A stretch of DNA of 64,000 nt from Candidatus Daviesbacteria bacterium. Lineage in GTDB: Bacteria > Patescibacteria > Microgenomatia > Daviesbacterales > UBA10151. The DNA lies in contig JAUSHE010000008.1 of NCBI GenBank assembly GCA_030648435.1, positions 1-64,000 on the forward strand, written 5' to 3'. The notes under the pieces were generated by a model. The model had not been told where the DNA came from. It searched no databases and worked only from the letters and a program-made list of their open reading frames with translations. A program made the translations under genes and the position numbers. Below are positions 7,803 through 14,650 of this stretch, in pieces (positions within the stretch are counted from its first letter, which is position 1; every line of letters starts with the position of its first letter).

Positions 7803-8588
7803 CTAGCTCCTTGTTCTTTTCGCTTCTCTTGTTCGAGCAAGAGTATCTGCCTTTTGGAATCTTTCTGTTTGCATAACTCCATCTTTTATTTTTTGGTTCT
7901 CTTTCATCAGATTTGAATGCTTTTCTGCAAAGTCTGGCATAACTTCAATGCTTTTATAACTTTGGCTTACTTCATACCATAAACCCATAATTGCAAGAGT
8001 TGTGTTGGCCAACTGCCATAGAGCTGCTTTTTCCATGTAGTCATCTTCAAAGTCGAAGTACGATACTTGAATCTGAGCACCTTCTTTTGAAGACAGAAAC
8101 TTATATCCTCTGTTAGTGTCAACTAGGTTTGAATGACTGGAAACCTGCACAGGTTCCTTTATCTTCAGTATTGCCTTAGATGTAGCTGGGTAATTTTTAC
8201 TTAACCATTTGTATCTCTTACTTTTGAGTTTTATTGTGGAGTCCATGATCCCAAACTCGTCTGTTTTTGCAAACTTCTCCACATCAGGGAATGCAATAGA
8301 ATAAGCGGCATCTGTTCCAGATTCAATTAACTGTCTTAAGTTGAGTGATGATTGTGCGTGGTGAAGGCGTATTATAGAAAATAAAGTAAGTAGATAAAAA
8401 TTGCGGACAGAATAATAGAATCTTAAAAATATATCTTGTGGAGCCTTGAATTCGGTAAAAAAGCTTTCGAGCAATTGGAAAACCATCAAGTTATGAGCAA
8501 AATTTCCTCCATATTTGTTAAGTGCATTTAATGTTTTGTTATGTTCGCCTTCTATAATCTCAGTTAAGGTTCCGCTATGTTTTTTCAT
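7803..8588 (-). CDS. Hypothetical helical protein of the island
   Basis: 261 residues, mainly helical, no signal peptide. The central region (IIRLHHAQSSLNLRQLIESG) resembles helical abortive-infection or DUF5677-like proteins only in general style. The ATG follows the stop of the membrane protein gene with no gap, so the two form an operon. It may belong to a defence unit with the neighbouring R-M system, but this is context inference and no family is assigned. Confidence 0.6.
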   Translation of the reverse strand: MKKHSGTLTEIIEGEHNKTLNALNKYGGNFAHNLMVFQLLESFFTEFKAPQDIFLRFYYSVRNFYLLTLFSIIRLHHAQSSLNLRQLIESGTDAAYSIAFPDVEKFAKTDEFGIMDSTIKLKSKRYKWLSKNYPATSKAILKIKEPVQVSSHSNLVDTNRGYKFLSSKEGAQIQVSYFDFEDDYMEKAALWQLANTTLAIMGLWYEVSQSYKSIEVMPDFAEKHSNLMKENQKIKDGVMQTERFQKADTLARTREAKRTRS

Positions 8589-9410
8589 TTATTTCACTTT
8601 TTTAATTTCCACTAAAAACTCAGCATATTCATCATAACCTTCGAGAAATAGATCTAACTGTTCCTGATTCAATATTCTCTTGTTTACATAAGGCTTCTTT
8701 ACAAGAGGGATGACGGAAGTGACTTCATAAATAGCATCCATATAATCTTCTAATTCCTTTTTCGAAAGTACTTTTTCTGTAGTGGGTTTAATCACCTTTT
8801 CATAAAAAATATCATCCAATTCATTTATTATTTTAACTCCGATATCTAAAACGTTATTTATACTTGCTTCACTCGGGATGTCTCCGTGTACAACTCGGTT
8901 AAGTATTGAGGTTATTTCTAAGATCATATTCCGTACACGATTGTCTATAACTCCAGTTGCAGCAAGTGTTTGTACCATTGTTCTCATGCTATGGGGATTT
9001 TTCTCTTCCGAGAAAGTAAAAAGTCTTTTAAGCCTAACTTCTATCTCGATCCTTAGTTTCGCAAATGCTAAAACACCATCTCTTTCTGCAAGTTCGTGTA
9101 ATTCATTAGCCAAAGTATCTGCTCTTTTTGAAGGTTTTTGATCAGAATAGGCCTTCTCAGCTTTTTCTTTAAGCTCTTTTATACTTTTCTCTAGCTCAAC
9201 TTCAAGATCGCCCCATTTTATTTTTTTAATCTGTGAAGCAAATGGTGTTAAAAGAACTAACACCATCAAAAGTATTGTTGTGTTGTCTATCAATACAAAA
9301 GATGCTTTAAATAAATGCAAAAATAAAATTAATGCGTTGAAGCAAAAAATAACAGCAATTATTTTACCGCTCGTAATAGTATTTTCTAGCCAGTCTCTTA
9401 ATTTTTTCAT
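8589..9410 (-). CDS. Membrane-anchored protein with HEPN/DUF4145-like motif
   Basis: 273 residues. Two membrane helices (about 16-34 and 40-58) are followed by a charged coiled segment (70-95) and a helical domain containing NRVVHG (Arg172, His175), similar to the R-x-x-VHG motif of DUF4145/HEPN-type proteins. HEPN domains are often RNases in defence and toxin systems. The fold call rests on one short motif and helical content, so it is tentative. It is directly upstream of and abutting the 261-residue gene. Confidence 0.55.
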   Translation of the reverse strand: MKKLRDWLENTITSGKIIAVIFCFNALILFLHLFKASFVLIDNTTILLMVLVLLTPFASQIKKIKWGDLEVELEKSIKELKEKAEKAYSDQKPSKRADTLANELHELAERDGVLAFAKLRIEIEVRLKRLFTFSEEKNPHSMRTMVQTLAATGVIDNRVRNMILEITSILNRVVHGDIPSEASINNVLDIGVKIINELDDIFYEKVIKPTTEKVLSKKELEDYMDAIYEVTSVIPLVKKPYVNKRILNQEQLDLFLEGYDEYAEFLVEIKKVK

Positions 9411-9418
9411 TTTAGTTA

Positions 9419-9616
9419 TTATCTTTCCAATCTTTGACTCCTTTCGATATTTGGTCTACTTGGCATAAAAAGGTAGTAATATTGAGTGAAGTTTGGTTCA
9501 GGTTTGGGTTTGTTTAGCAAAGTATCTGCTATTTCTTCCGACATTAGACCGTAGAATCCATAAGCTAACTGTTCTATTCTTTTTAATTCTGATTTTGATC
9601 TTGATAATTTATCCAT
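9419..9616 (-). CDS. Small hypothetical protein with R-M-tail-like motif
   Basis: 65 residues, MDKLSRSKSELKRIEQLAYG then FYGLMSEEIADTLL. The stretch resembles the C-terminal tail (YxLYGLTxEEI) of Eco57I/TaqI-type modification enzymes, and a similar tail occurs in the mini-ORF at 10407-10481. It may be a remnant of such an enzyme or a short independent gene. It lies 8 nt upstream of the membrane gene. Confidence 0.45.
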   Translation of the reverse strand: MDKLSRSKSELKRIEQLAYGFYGLMSEEIADTLLNKPKPEPNFTQYYYLFMPSRPNIERSQRLER

Positions 9617-9625
9617 TGTCTAAAA

Positions 9626-10423
9626 TTAAAATATTAGTCTGTTGAATTGACTAAAATCACCCCAAAGAGAACATTTAAATTGAGTACCGTCAGAGATAAA
9701 AATATTCCTTTCTTTAAGTTTATCCTTAAAGAAGAAGTCGCTGAAAGTAAAAAAATCCAATACATTTTTAAGAATCATCTTTGTTTCTTTTTCGATTGTT
9801 TCGGGCTTAACCCAATTTTCCTTAACATCTCTCATTGCGAATATTTTATCTTTTCGCATCTTAAAGCCTGCTTCAGTTACAGCTTTCACCGATACAACAT
9901 GAGGAGTTTGTAAATGGTGAATAAAACTATGACGATCTGTATTTAGAACTTCATACCAAGCCTTTTCTGTCTTTACTGATTTATACTTTTTTGTTAAACC
10001 ATCGTGAATTTTATGCTTATTAAACCATCCACTTAAATCGTTAAAGACGGGGCTTCGGTTTTTTTGGAAGGGTTCTTCGGATAGACCATAAAATAAAGGT
10101 ACAAGAGTTGTAAATGAATCAAGCATAATCTGAGAGTAGATAATCAGACTTTCCCAATCTAGATGAAGATTCATAAAAAGGCCATCCCCAGGTTTAGTTA
10201 AACGGTAAGAAATCGTTGATAAATAACCTAAGCAGGCTGAAATTCTTCCACTTGCGTCCTTGTGCTTTTGTTCAATAGGTAATTTAGATTCAGGAGTAAT
10301 AATACTTATTCTTGAAAGAGCAAGGCGTCTATCTGCTAATTCTGTAAATAAACCTGATATTGGTACTGCAATACCACTATCCGAATGGGGCAATAGTAAT
10401 AAGTGCTTATATTTCTTTGCCAT
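9626..10423 (-). CDS. Hypothetical protein with HEPN-like RxxxxH motif
   Basis: 265 residues, soluble, mostly helical after residue 80. It contains DRHSFIHH with Arg164 and His169 spaced as the HEPN RNase motif R-x4-6-H. Overlap with the mini-ORF upstream and tight packing with the following genes put it in one leftward transcription unit from 10680 to 7803. A toxin or defence RNase is possible; the motif alone is weak evidence. Confidence 0.55.
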   Translation of the reverse strand: MAKKYKHLLLLPHSDSGIAVPISGLFTELADRRLALSRISIITPESKLPIEQKHKDASGRISACLGYLSTISYRLTKPGDGLFMNLHLDWESLIIYSQIMLDSFTTLVPLFYGLSEEPFQKNRSPVFNDLSGWFNKHKIHDGLTKKYKSVKTEKAWYEVLNTDRHSFIHHLQTPHVVSVKAVTEAGFKMRKDKIFAMRDVKENWVKPETIEKETKMILKNVLDFFTFSDFFFKDKLKERNIFISDGTQFKCSLWGDFSQFNRLIF

Positions 10424-10481
10424 TTTTCCCCTCCATAATTGTTATTTCTTCCGGCGTGAGGCCGTAGAGTTTATAAATCAT
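10407..10481 (-). CDS. 24-codon mini-ORF with Eco57I-type C-terminal tail
   Basis: Starts one base after the HTH gene stop (TAAGATG) and ends inside the next gene. It encodes MIYKLYGLTPEEITIMEG and a short end. The phrase YKLYGLTPEEI is typical of the extreme C-terminus of Eco57I-like and related DNA modification enzymes. It could be a remnant or a coupling ORF. Confidence 0.35.
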   Translation of the reverse strand: MIYKLYGLTPEEITIMEGKNGKEI

Positions 10482-10482
10482 C

Positions 10483-10680
10483 TTATACCCCTGTAATTAG
10501 CCTAATAATATCTTCTCTCCGATATCGCCTTTCTCCGACCCCACGCTTATTACCAATCCTAATAGCTTTTAATTTTCCGTTATTATCCCACCTTCTTAGT
10601 GTTGTAGGAACAACTCCTAGTATTTTGGCTACTTGGTTAATATTTAGAAGTCTTGGTAATCTTACCTTATTTTCTGCCAT
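10483..10680 (-). CDS. MerR/excisionase-like HTH protein
   Basis: 65 residues forming a single winged HTH of the MerR/excisionase (BldC-like) type: LLNINQVAKILGVVPTTLRR, then WDNNGKLKAIRIGN, then RRYRREDI. It would bind DNA as a small regulator or recombination directionality factor. It is the first gene of the leftward island operon. No integrase is found in the island. Confidence 0.85.
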   Translation of the reverse strand: MAENKVRLPRLLNINQVAKILGVVPTTLRRWDNNGKLKAIRIGNKRGVGERRYRREDIIRLITGV

Positions 10681-10810
10681 CTTAATTAAAAATAGTTATT
10701 GTACTTTATTATACAGAAAAAACCCGTATGTAACTATAATTAAAAAGAGGTAAACAATAAGGAAAAGTGGTTTAGTTTTTTATCGCAGGAGTTTTTGAGG
10801 CTAATTCTGG

Positions 10811-10876
10811 TTGTAACCACCAAATTAAATCTGGTAAAATATCCATAGACAGAAAAGCTTCGCAGAAATTGCGAAG
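10811..10876 (+). promoter_or_regulatory. Orphan promoter followed by hairpin
   Basis: TTGTAA (10811-10816), 18 bp, TAAAAT (10835-10840, TGG-extended), followed by a perfect 7 bp hairpin CTTCGCA/TGCGAAG (10858-10876). It faces the truncated small gene on the opposite strand and could drive a short noncoding or antisense RNA. The rest of 10681-11044 shows nothing except the gene remnant at 10882. Confidence 0.4.
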
Positions 10877-10881
10877 TCTGT

Positions 10882-10974
10882 TTAAGACACTAGGCGGATC
10901 ACTGAATGGGATTTTTCCAAATCCTCGTCTGATAAATTAGGATAATATTTCCTAATCACATCCAAGGGCAACAT
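10882..10974 (-). pseudogene. Truncated copy of the small SD-led gene at 7375
   Basis: 30 codons: MLPLDVIRKYYPNLSDEDLE matches the start of the 54-residue protein at 7375-7539, then the frame diverges and stops. The same SD AGGAGGTGAT sits 8 nt before the ATG. It probably marks a second island junction. Confidence 0.6.
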
Positions 10975-11044
10975 ATCAAATCATCACCTCCTAAGAATTG
11001 GTAACAAGAGTAACTGCAGAAGCTCAGAGGTTGTAGGATAATTT

Positions 11045-11842
11045 TTAGAGGACTACTGTAGTTTTTTCGTAAAGCATCGGCAAACAATCTTGTCGCATCC
11101 TAAATTTTGTTCCATGATTATGGCCGGTACGAGCGTCAAAATCGACAAGAATTTTTCCTTCCTCAAGGGCTTTCAAAAACCCATCAAAACTGAATTTTTG
11201 AAGCATCATAACTTTAGAATATTTGTAATACTCCTTCTTCCTTACTGTTTTTACTTCTGCCTGAACGTAAAAAGTATTTAATAGTTTTGTCCCTGCCTTA
11301 TGTTCTAAATCATCAAAACCCCAATATGGTTGAGGACTAAGTTCGCCTATCCCAACTCTTTTCTTAACTGTTTCTAACCATGCCTTGTGACGTATATCAA
11401 CACTCCCTGCATCGAATGAAATTAAAATTTTCCGTTCTTTGCGGTCAATTACCACCATAAAACCTCGATCGCTTCTTGATTGTCCGTGAATTGTTTGCCT
11501 AAAACTCATTTCCCCGAGTGTATATTTTTTACCATCTTCCTGATGGGACCAACCGTATTTTGGCAAAAGCATTTGTGGTACAAATCGAATAGCCCGCGGA
11601 GAAGGTTCGATATGAAAAAGGGTTGTTAATGAAGATGAGTTAAGCCGTTGAGCTTTTAGTTCCCATTCAGCAGCATTAGGAATTGGTAAATTGTTTTCTT
11701 TGATGCCGAGTAAATCTTCTAATGTGTTCCCTATACCACCAGAGTTGCCTCGTCTAGCGTTCGGAACCCAGCCCATAGCAATAATTTCTTTGAGTTTATC
11801 AATTAATGCTTGTTTTGAATAAATAATCGGTTTATCTGCCAT
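11045..11842 (-). CDS. MvaI/BcnI-family type II restriction endonuclease
   Basis: 265 residues. The segment GGIGNTLEDLLGIKENNLPI followed by AEWELKAQR matches the MvaI/BcnI family core, where the Glu and the ExK (WELKAQR) form the metal site. Family members cut CCWGG or CCSGG as monomers. The paired m4C-type methyltransferase lies 6 nt upstream, so this is a complete type II R-M system. Exact specificity cannot be read from sequence. Confidence 0.88.
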   Translation of the reverse strand: MADKPIIYSKQALIDKLKEIIAMGWVPNARRGNSGGIGNTLEDLLGIKENNLPIPNAAEWELKAQRLNSSSLTTLFHIEPSPRAIRFVPQMLLPKYGWSHQEDGKKYTLGEMSFRQTIHGQSRSDRGFMVVIDRKERKILISFDAGSVDIRHKAWLETVKKRVGIGELSPQPYWGFDDLEHKAGTKLLNTFYVQAEVKTVRKKEYYKYSKVMMLQKFSFDGFLKALEEGKILVDFDARTGHNHGTKFRMRQDCLPMLYEKTTVVL

Positions 11843-11848
11843 TGCTGT

Positions 11849-12601
11849 TTATAAAAAACTTATTTGAGACTGGTGTATTCTAATTCTTTCTTGGGCCATT
11901 TCGCAATATTCAGGGGAAATATCTATCCCAATATAATTTCGTTTGAAGTTTAAAACGGATATTGCAGTTGTGCCGGAGCCCATGAAAGGATCGAGGATAA
12001 TTTTTGCATCTGTTGACGATATAATTCGATCAATTAATTTAACAGGAAAAGCAGCAGGGTGCTCATTTTTCATCTCTTGTGTAAATTCCCAGACATCCCC
12101 ATAAGCATTTGCTTTTGGTGCTAGTTTAAACTTTGGTTTGGCTATAAGATAAATAACCTCGTAGGTGGGCAAGAAATAACCTGCATTGAAATTAAGACCT
12201 CCTTTTCTTTTCCAAATAATAATTTGCCTGACAGGAAATCCGCTAACTATATCTTGGCGATCTTGTAATAAGCCATCTTGAACGCGCCATTTATGATTAT
12301 AGAAAATTGCGCCATCTTCTGGAATTATTCTCATCATTTCACTCAAACATTCTTTTTGCCATTTAACATATTTATCATGGGGCATACAGTCGTCATGATG
12401 TGAATATCCATTTTGGAGTGCTGCATTTGCCCATTTCCCACCACGACCATCTTTCATTCCATTACCAGTAGAATTTTTCAGATTATACGGGGGGGAGGTT
12501 ATCACCAAATCAGCTGCACTATCAGGGATTTGCTTCATAACCTCCAATGCATCACCACAAATAATTTTATTTACAAAACTGTCTGGAAATTTTAGACTCA
12601 T
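11849..12601 (-). CDS. Type II DNA methyltransferase (TSPPYN type)
   Basis: 250 residues with the catalytic TSPPYNLKNSTG near the N-terminus and the SAM site DPFMGSGTTAI plus NYIGIDISPEYCEMA near the C-terminus, i.e. the beta-class order. The TSPPY motif favours N4-cytosine methylation, consistent with an MvaI-like partner. A -10 box TATAAT (12609-12614) ends 7 nt before the ATG, predicting a leaderless mRNA for the R-M pair. Confidence 0.92.
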   Translation of the reverse strand: MSLKFPDSFVNKIICGDALEVMKQIPDSAADLVITSPPYNLKNSTGNGMKDGRGGKWANAALQNGYSHHDDCMPHDKYVKWQKECLSEMMRIIPEDGAIFYNHKWRVQDGLLQDRQDIVSGFPVRQIIIWKRKGGLNFNAGYFLPTYEVIYLIAKPKFKLAPKANAYGDVWEFTQEMKNEHPAAFPVKLIDRIISSTDAKIILDPFMGSGTTAISVLNFKRNYIGIDISPEYCEMAQERIRIHQSQISFL

Positions 12602-12712
12602 CGCTCAAATTATAGCAGTTTTTCTAAACCATTTGTCGGTACAAATAGGATTTGATGTTGTATAATCTATCACCGAGATTCTTGTGCCTGCCCGCCTCTG
12701 GAGGGGTGAAAG

Positions 12713-12825
12713 TATCCTTCGACTCGCTACGCTCGCTCAGGACTTAGCCTTACTGTTAGGGAGCCCTTCGACTCCGCTCAGGCCTTCGGCTCTGAGACCG
12801 CTCAGGCTCGAAGAGGTAAACTTAT
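12713..12825. repeat. Cluster of CTTCGACTC/GCTCAGG REP-like units
   Basis: Three related units, each with CTTCGA and GCTCAGG half-sites (first unit CTTCGACTCGCTACGCTCGC), arranged as direct and inverted copies so the whole stretch can fold. This second REP-like family is distinct from the GCAAGGCGTCCCC family. Confidence 0.6.
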
Positions 12826-12863
12826 GTAGTGATTCATCTTGGCCATTAGGGTCGATTTAGTGG

Positions 12864-12964
12864 TTGCATTTTGTCATTATTTTTGATAATATAATGTTGT
12901 ATTTCCAAAAGAAATACATTTGATTTGCTAATTCCCCCCGGCTCAACTCGACCCGGGGGTTTTT
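12864..12964 (+). ncRNA. Candidate small RNA with promoter and terminator
   Basis: TATAAT at 12890-12895 (alternatively TTGCAT, 17 bp, TAATAT) is followed by a perfect 7 bp hairpin GTATTTC/GAAATAC (12899-12917), a linker, and a terminator. This would give an RNA of roughly 65 nt with two hairpins. No homolog recognised. Confidence 0.4.
12935..12964 (+). terminator. Rho-independent terminator
   Basis: Stem CCCCCGG/CCGGGGG (12935-12941 with 12953-12959), 11 nt loop, then five T. It ends the noncoding unit upstream. Confidence 0.8.
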
Positions 12965-13145
12965 CTTGCTTAAAATCCTTAGATCACAAGAAAGCAGGGT
13001 ATAAAGATAAAACTTGGTTATCTTCTTAAGTCGTGCCCTTCAGAAAAATTGCTCATCCTGCGTGATTTTAAATAAGGACCAAATCCTACTGATAGGCAAA
13101 CTCTGAGTTTAGACCGTCCTGAAGGAGTAATTCAGGGAATTCCCG

Positions 13146-13173
13146 CAGACCTGCCTGCCGGCAGGCAGGTCTG
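13146..13173. repeat. 28 bp perfect palindrome
   Basis: A perfect self-complementary 28 bp sequence centred on CTGCCGGCAG, between the small RNA terminator and tRNA-Glu. 12965-13145 shows no ORF or recognised RNA. It may be another dispersed palindromic repeat or an attenuating hairpin. Confidence 0.75.
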
Positions 13174-13226
13174 TTTGAGGGGTTCTATAGAATATAAAAT
13201 CAGATTCCAGTATAATCAGAGGGTTT

Positions 13227-13300
13227 GACGCCATCGTCTAGTGGCCTAGGACACAGGGTTTTCATCCCTGTAACCGCGGGTTCGACTCCCGCTGGCGTCA
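13227..13300 (+). tRNA. tRNA-Glu (TTC)
   Basis: 74 nt cloverleaf: acceptor GACGCCA/TGGCGTC, anticodon stem CAGGG/CCCTG with loop TTTTCAT (anticodon TTC), T arm GCGGG/CCCGC. No CCA encoded. TATAAT at 13211-13216 is its promoter. Confidence 0.95.
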
Positions 13301-13320
13301 CAAAACAAAAAATATCCCTT

Positions 13321-13418
13321 ATCCTAACCTATTATTTTTGAGTAATTTTTGTCTGAAGAATACATTTGCTTCATCTTGCGCTTGAAGTAATTTATCCTGA
13401 TAAATGAAAGGTTAGGAT
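13321..13418. repeat. 10 bp inverted repeat bracketing 78 bp
   Basis: ATCCTAACCT (13321-13330) and its exact reverse complement (13409-13418) enclose noncoding DNA between tRNA-Glu and the next gene. It could be a long hairpin or a small MITE-like insertion. Confidence 0.4.
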
Positions 13419-13430
13419 CTTCAGTCTTTC

Positions 13431-14084
13431 TTAAGGTGCAAGTCTGTTTAAGATTCTGCCAAGCAGGGAATCAGTGCTTTCAACTACCTGACCGTTTTCA
13501 GCTGATACAACAGCCTCAACTTTTGTTTTAATTAGGATAAATCTTAATAATTTATGGGTTTTAGTACCCTTAACTTTATAAACCAAAACCCCGTTTCTAG
13601 TCTCCAACTTTACCAGATCCGGAATGCTTCCTAAACTATTATTAACTTTCTCACCCGCTACATCATCCATTACATGAGATGAAAGCATATTATCAATTGC
13701 TTTTTGAGGTAAAACAGCCACCACTTTAGATCCTGAAGGAGTAGTGACAGTTATTTGCCTGGTGGTGGGGTCAACTGAGATGGGGAAATTTGACAAAGCC
13801 CCAACTCTTTTGTTTACCAAGGCTATCTGACCCGGGGCTGTAGCTATTTTAACATCTTCTTTCTCCAGTTCTGCTTCTACTTCTTTAACCGCCTCATTTT
13901 CACCCTGCTTAACTTTAGTTTCTATTTTTACGGGCTTAGGAGTTGATTGAACAACAGATGATTTTCCATCATTGTAATTTCTGCTAACAGGTATTATTGA
14001 AGAAAAAACTAAAAAGCCCCCGATGCCAACTATTAAAACAGCCAGAAAGTGGGCAAAACCTTTATCTTGATTTGAATTAGGCAT
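13431..14084 (-). CDS. Hypothetical membrane-anchored protein
   Basis: 217 residues: one N-terminal membrane helix (about residues 10-30), a Pro/Lys/Glu-rich linker, then a soluble domain of about 130 residues with alternating beta and helix content (VDPTTRQITVTTPSGSKVVA). No family recognised; it would face the outside. The start is the ATG at 14084, because TAAACT (14092-14097) lies 7 nt upstream and TTGACA a further 17 bp away. The longer frame to 14135 runs through this promoter. Confidence 0.65.
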   Translation of the reverse strand: MPNSNQDKGFAHFLAVLIVGIGGFLVFSSIIPVSRNYNDGKSSVVQSTPKPVKIETKVKQGENEAVKEVEAELEKEDVKIATAPGQIALVNKRVGALSNFPISVDPTTRQITVTTPSGSKVVAVLPQKAIDNMLSSHVMDDVAGEKVNNSLGSIPDLVKLETRNGVLVYKVKGTKTHKLLRFILIKTKVEAVVSAENGQVVESTDSLLGRILNRLAP

Positions 14085-14091
14085 TAATTTC

Positions 14092-14157
14092 AGTTTACAT
14101 AAAAACAGATTCCTTGTCAACTTTGCACTTGACAAGATCTTCTTAGCACCATAAAAT
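14092..14157. promoter_or_regulatory. Back-to-back divergent promoters sharing an inverted repeat
   Basis: Perfect repeat CTTGTCAA-8 bp-TTGACAAG (14113-14136) contains both -35 boxes. Leftward: TTGACA, 17 bp, TAAACT, 7 nt, ATG 14084. Rightward: TTGACA (14129-14134), 17 bp, TAAAAT (14152-14157), 8 nt, ATG 14166. Both transcripts would be leaderless. A repressor binding the repeat would silence both. Confidence 0.8.
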
Positions 14158-14165
14158 GTCGGTGT

Positions 14166-14522
14166 ATGTTTCGACGCCGACCAGAAATGGATGTTATCAT
14201 TCCTGATAATCCTGAAATTTTAGGAGCTCCAAATTTGGATTTACCTGAAACGCCAATTGCTTCGAGAAAAAGATTCCTCGCTCAGCTAGGTTCAATTGCA
14301 ATCATGCCCTTTCACAATCAAGCATTTCAGGGACCCAACTTGTTTTATGGTGACAGTACTAGTGGTGCTGGTGTCGGTTTTTTCTTAGGAGCAATTCTAG
14401 GAGGAACAACAGAATCCATGCTCCATTTGGCAGGTAAACCCTGTAATGTGATATCTTCGGGAGGTAGGACATTATTGCTTGGAGTTGTCGGAGCCATTAT
14501 AGGTTCTCATTTCTTGAATTAA
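14166..14522 (+). CDS. Small hypothetical protein with Gly-rich hydrophobic segments
   Basis: 118 residues. Two Gly/Ala-rich hydrophobic stretches (GAGVGFFLGAILGG and LLLGVVGAIIGSHFL) suggest membrane association, and the N-terminal 40 residues are polar with many Pro and Asp. No family recognised. It shares a divergent promoter with the 217-residue membrane protein, so the two may act together. Confidence 0.5.
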   Translation: MFRRRPEMDVIIPDNPEILGAPNLDLPETPIASRKRFLAQLGSIAIMPFHNQAFQGPNLFYGDSTSGAGVGFFLGAILGGTTESMLHLAGKPCNVISSGGRTLLLGVVGAIIGSHFLN

Positions 14523-14600
14523 CAAACCCCTTTTCAGAAGAATTAAATAACGGCATTCTCTAAAGATGATCTACGGTTTAATGAGTTGCAACGCGCTATA

Positions 14601-14641
14601 AGTAGATAAATTATCAGTTATCTACTCCCTAATGGTATAAT
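14601..14641 (+). promoter_or_regulatory. pflB promoter with 9 bp inverted-repeat operator
   Basis: AGTAGATAA-8 bp-TTATCTACT (14601-14626) is a perfect inverted repeat covering the -35 region. TATAAT at 14636-14641 is TGG-extended. The ATG is 9 nt downstream. The repeat is a likely binding site for a redox, oxygen or metabolite regulator of pflB; it does not match the FNR consensus. Confidence 0.65.
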
Positions 14642-14650
14642 GTCCCTACA

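Larger units (their letters stand above)
12661..12964 (+). ncRNA. Candidate noncoding transcription unit
   Basis: A strong -10 TATAAT at 12661-12666 (no good -35) points rightward from the methyltransferase gene. No ORF follows, but a rho-independent terminator ends at 12964. The interval holds REP-like palindromes (12713-12825). I compared it by eye with tmRNA, RNase P RNA, SRP RNA and 6S RNA and saw no diagnostic motif. A shorter RNA from the second promoter near 12890 is an alternative. Confidence 0.35.

Noticed and set aside
7625..7882. 85-codon ORF on minus overlapping the 3' end of the 261-residue gene
   Set aside because: No start signal, and it overlaps a better gene and a plus-strand remnant.
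12667..13226. Riboswitch or known structural RNA upstream of tRNA-Glu
   Set aside because: No match by eye to tmRNA, RNase P, SRP, 6S or common riboswitch cores; reported only as an unassigned candidate.
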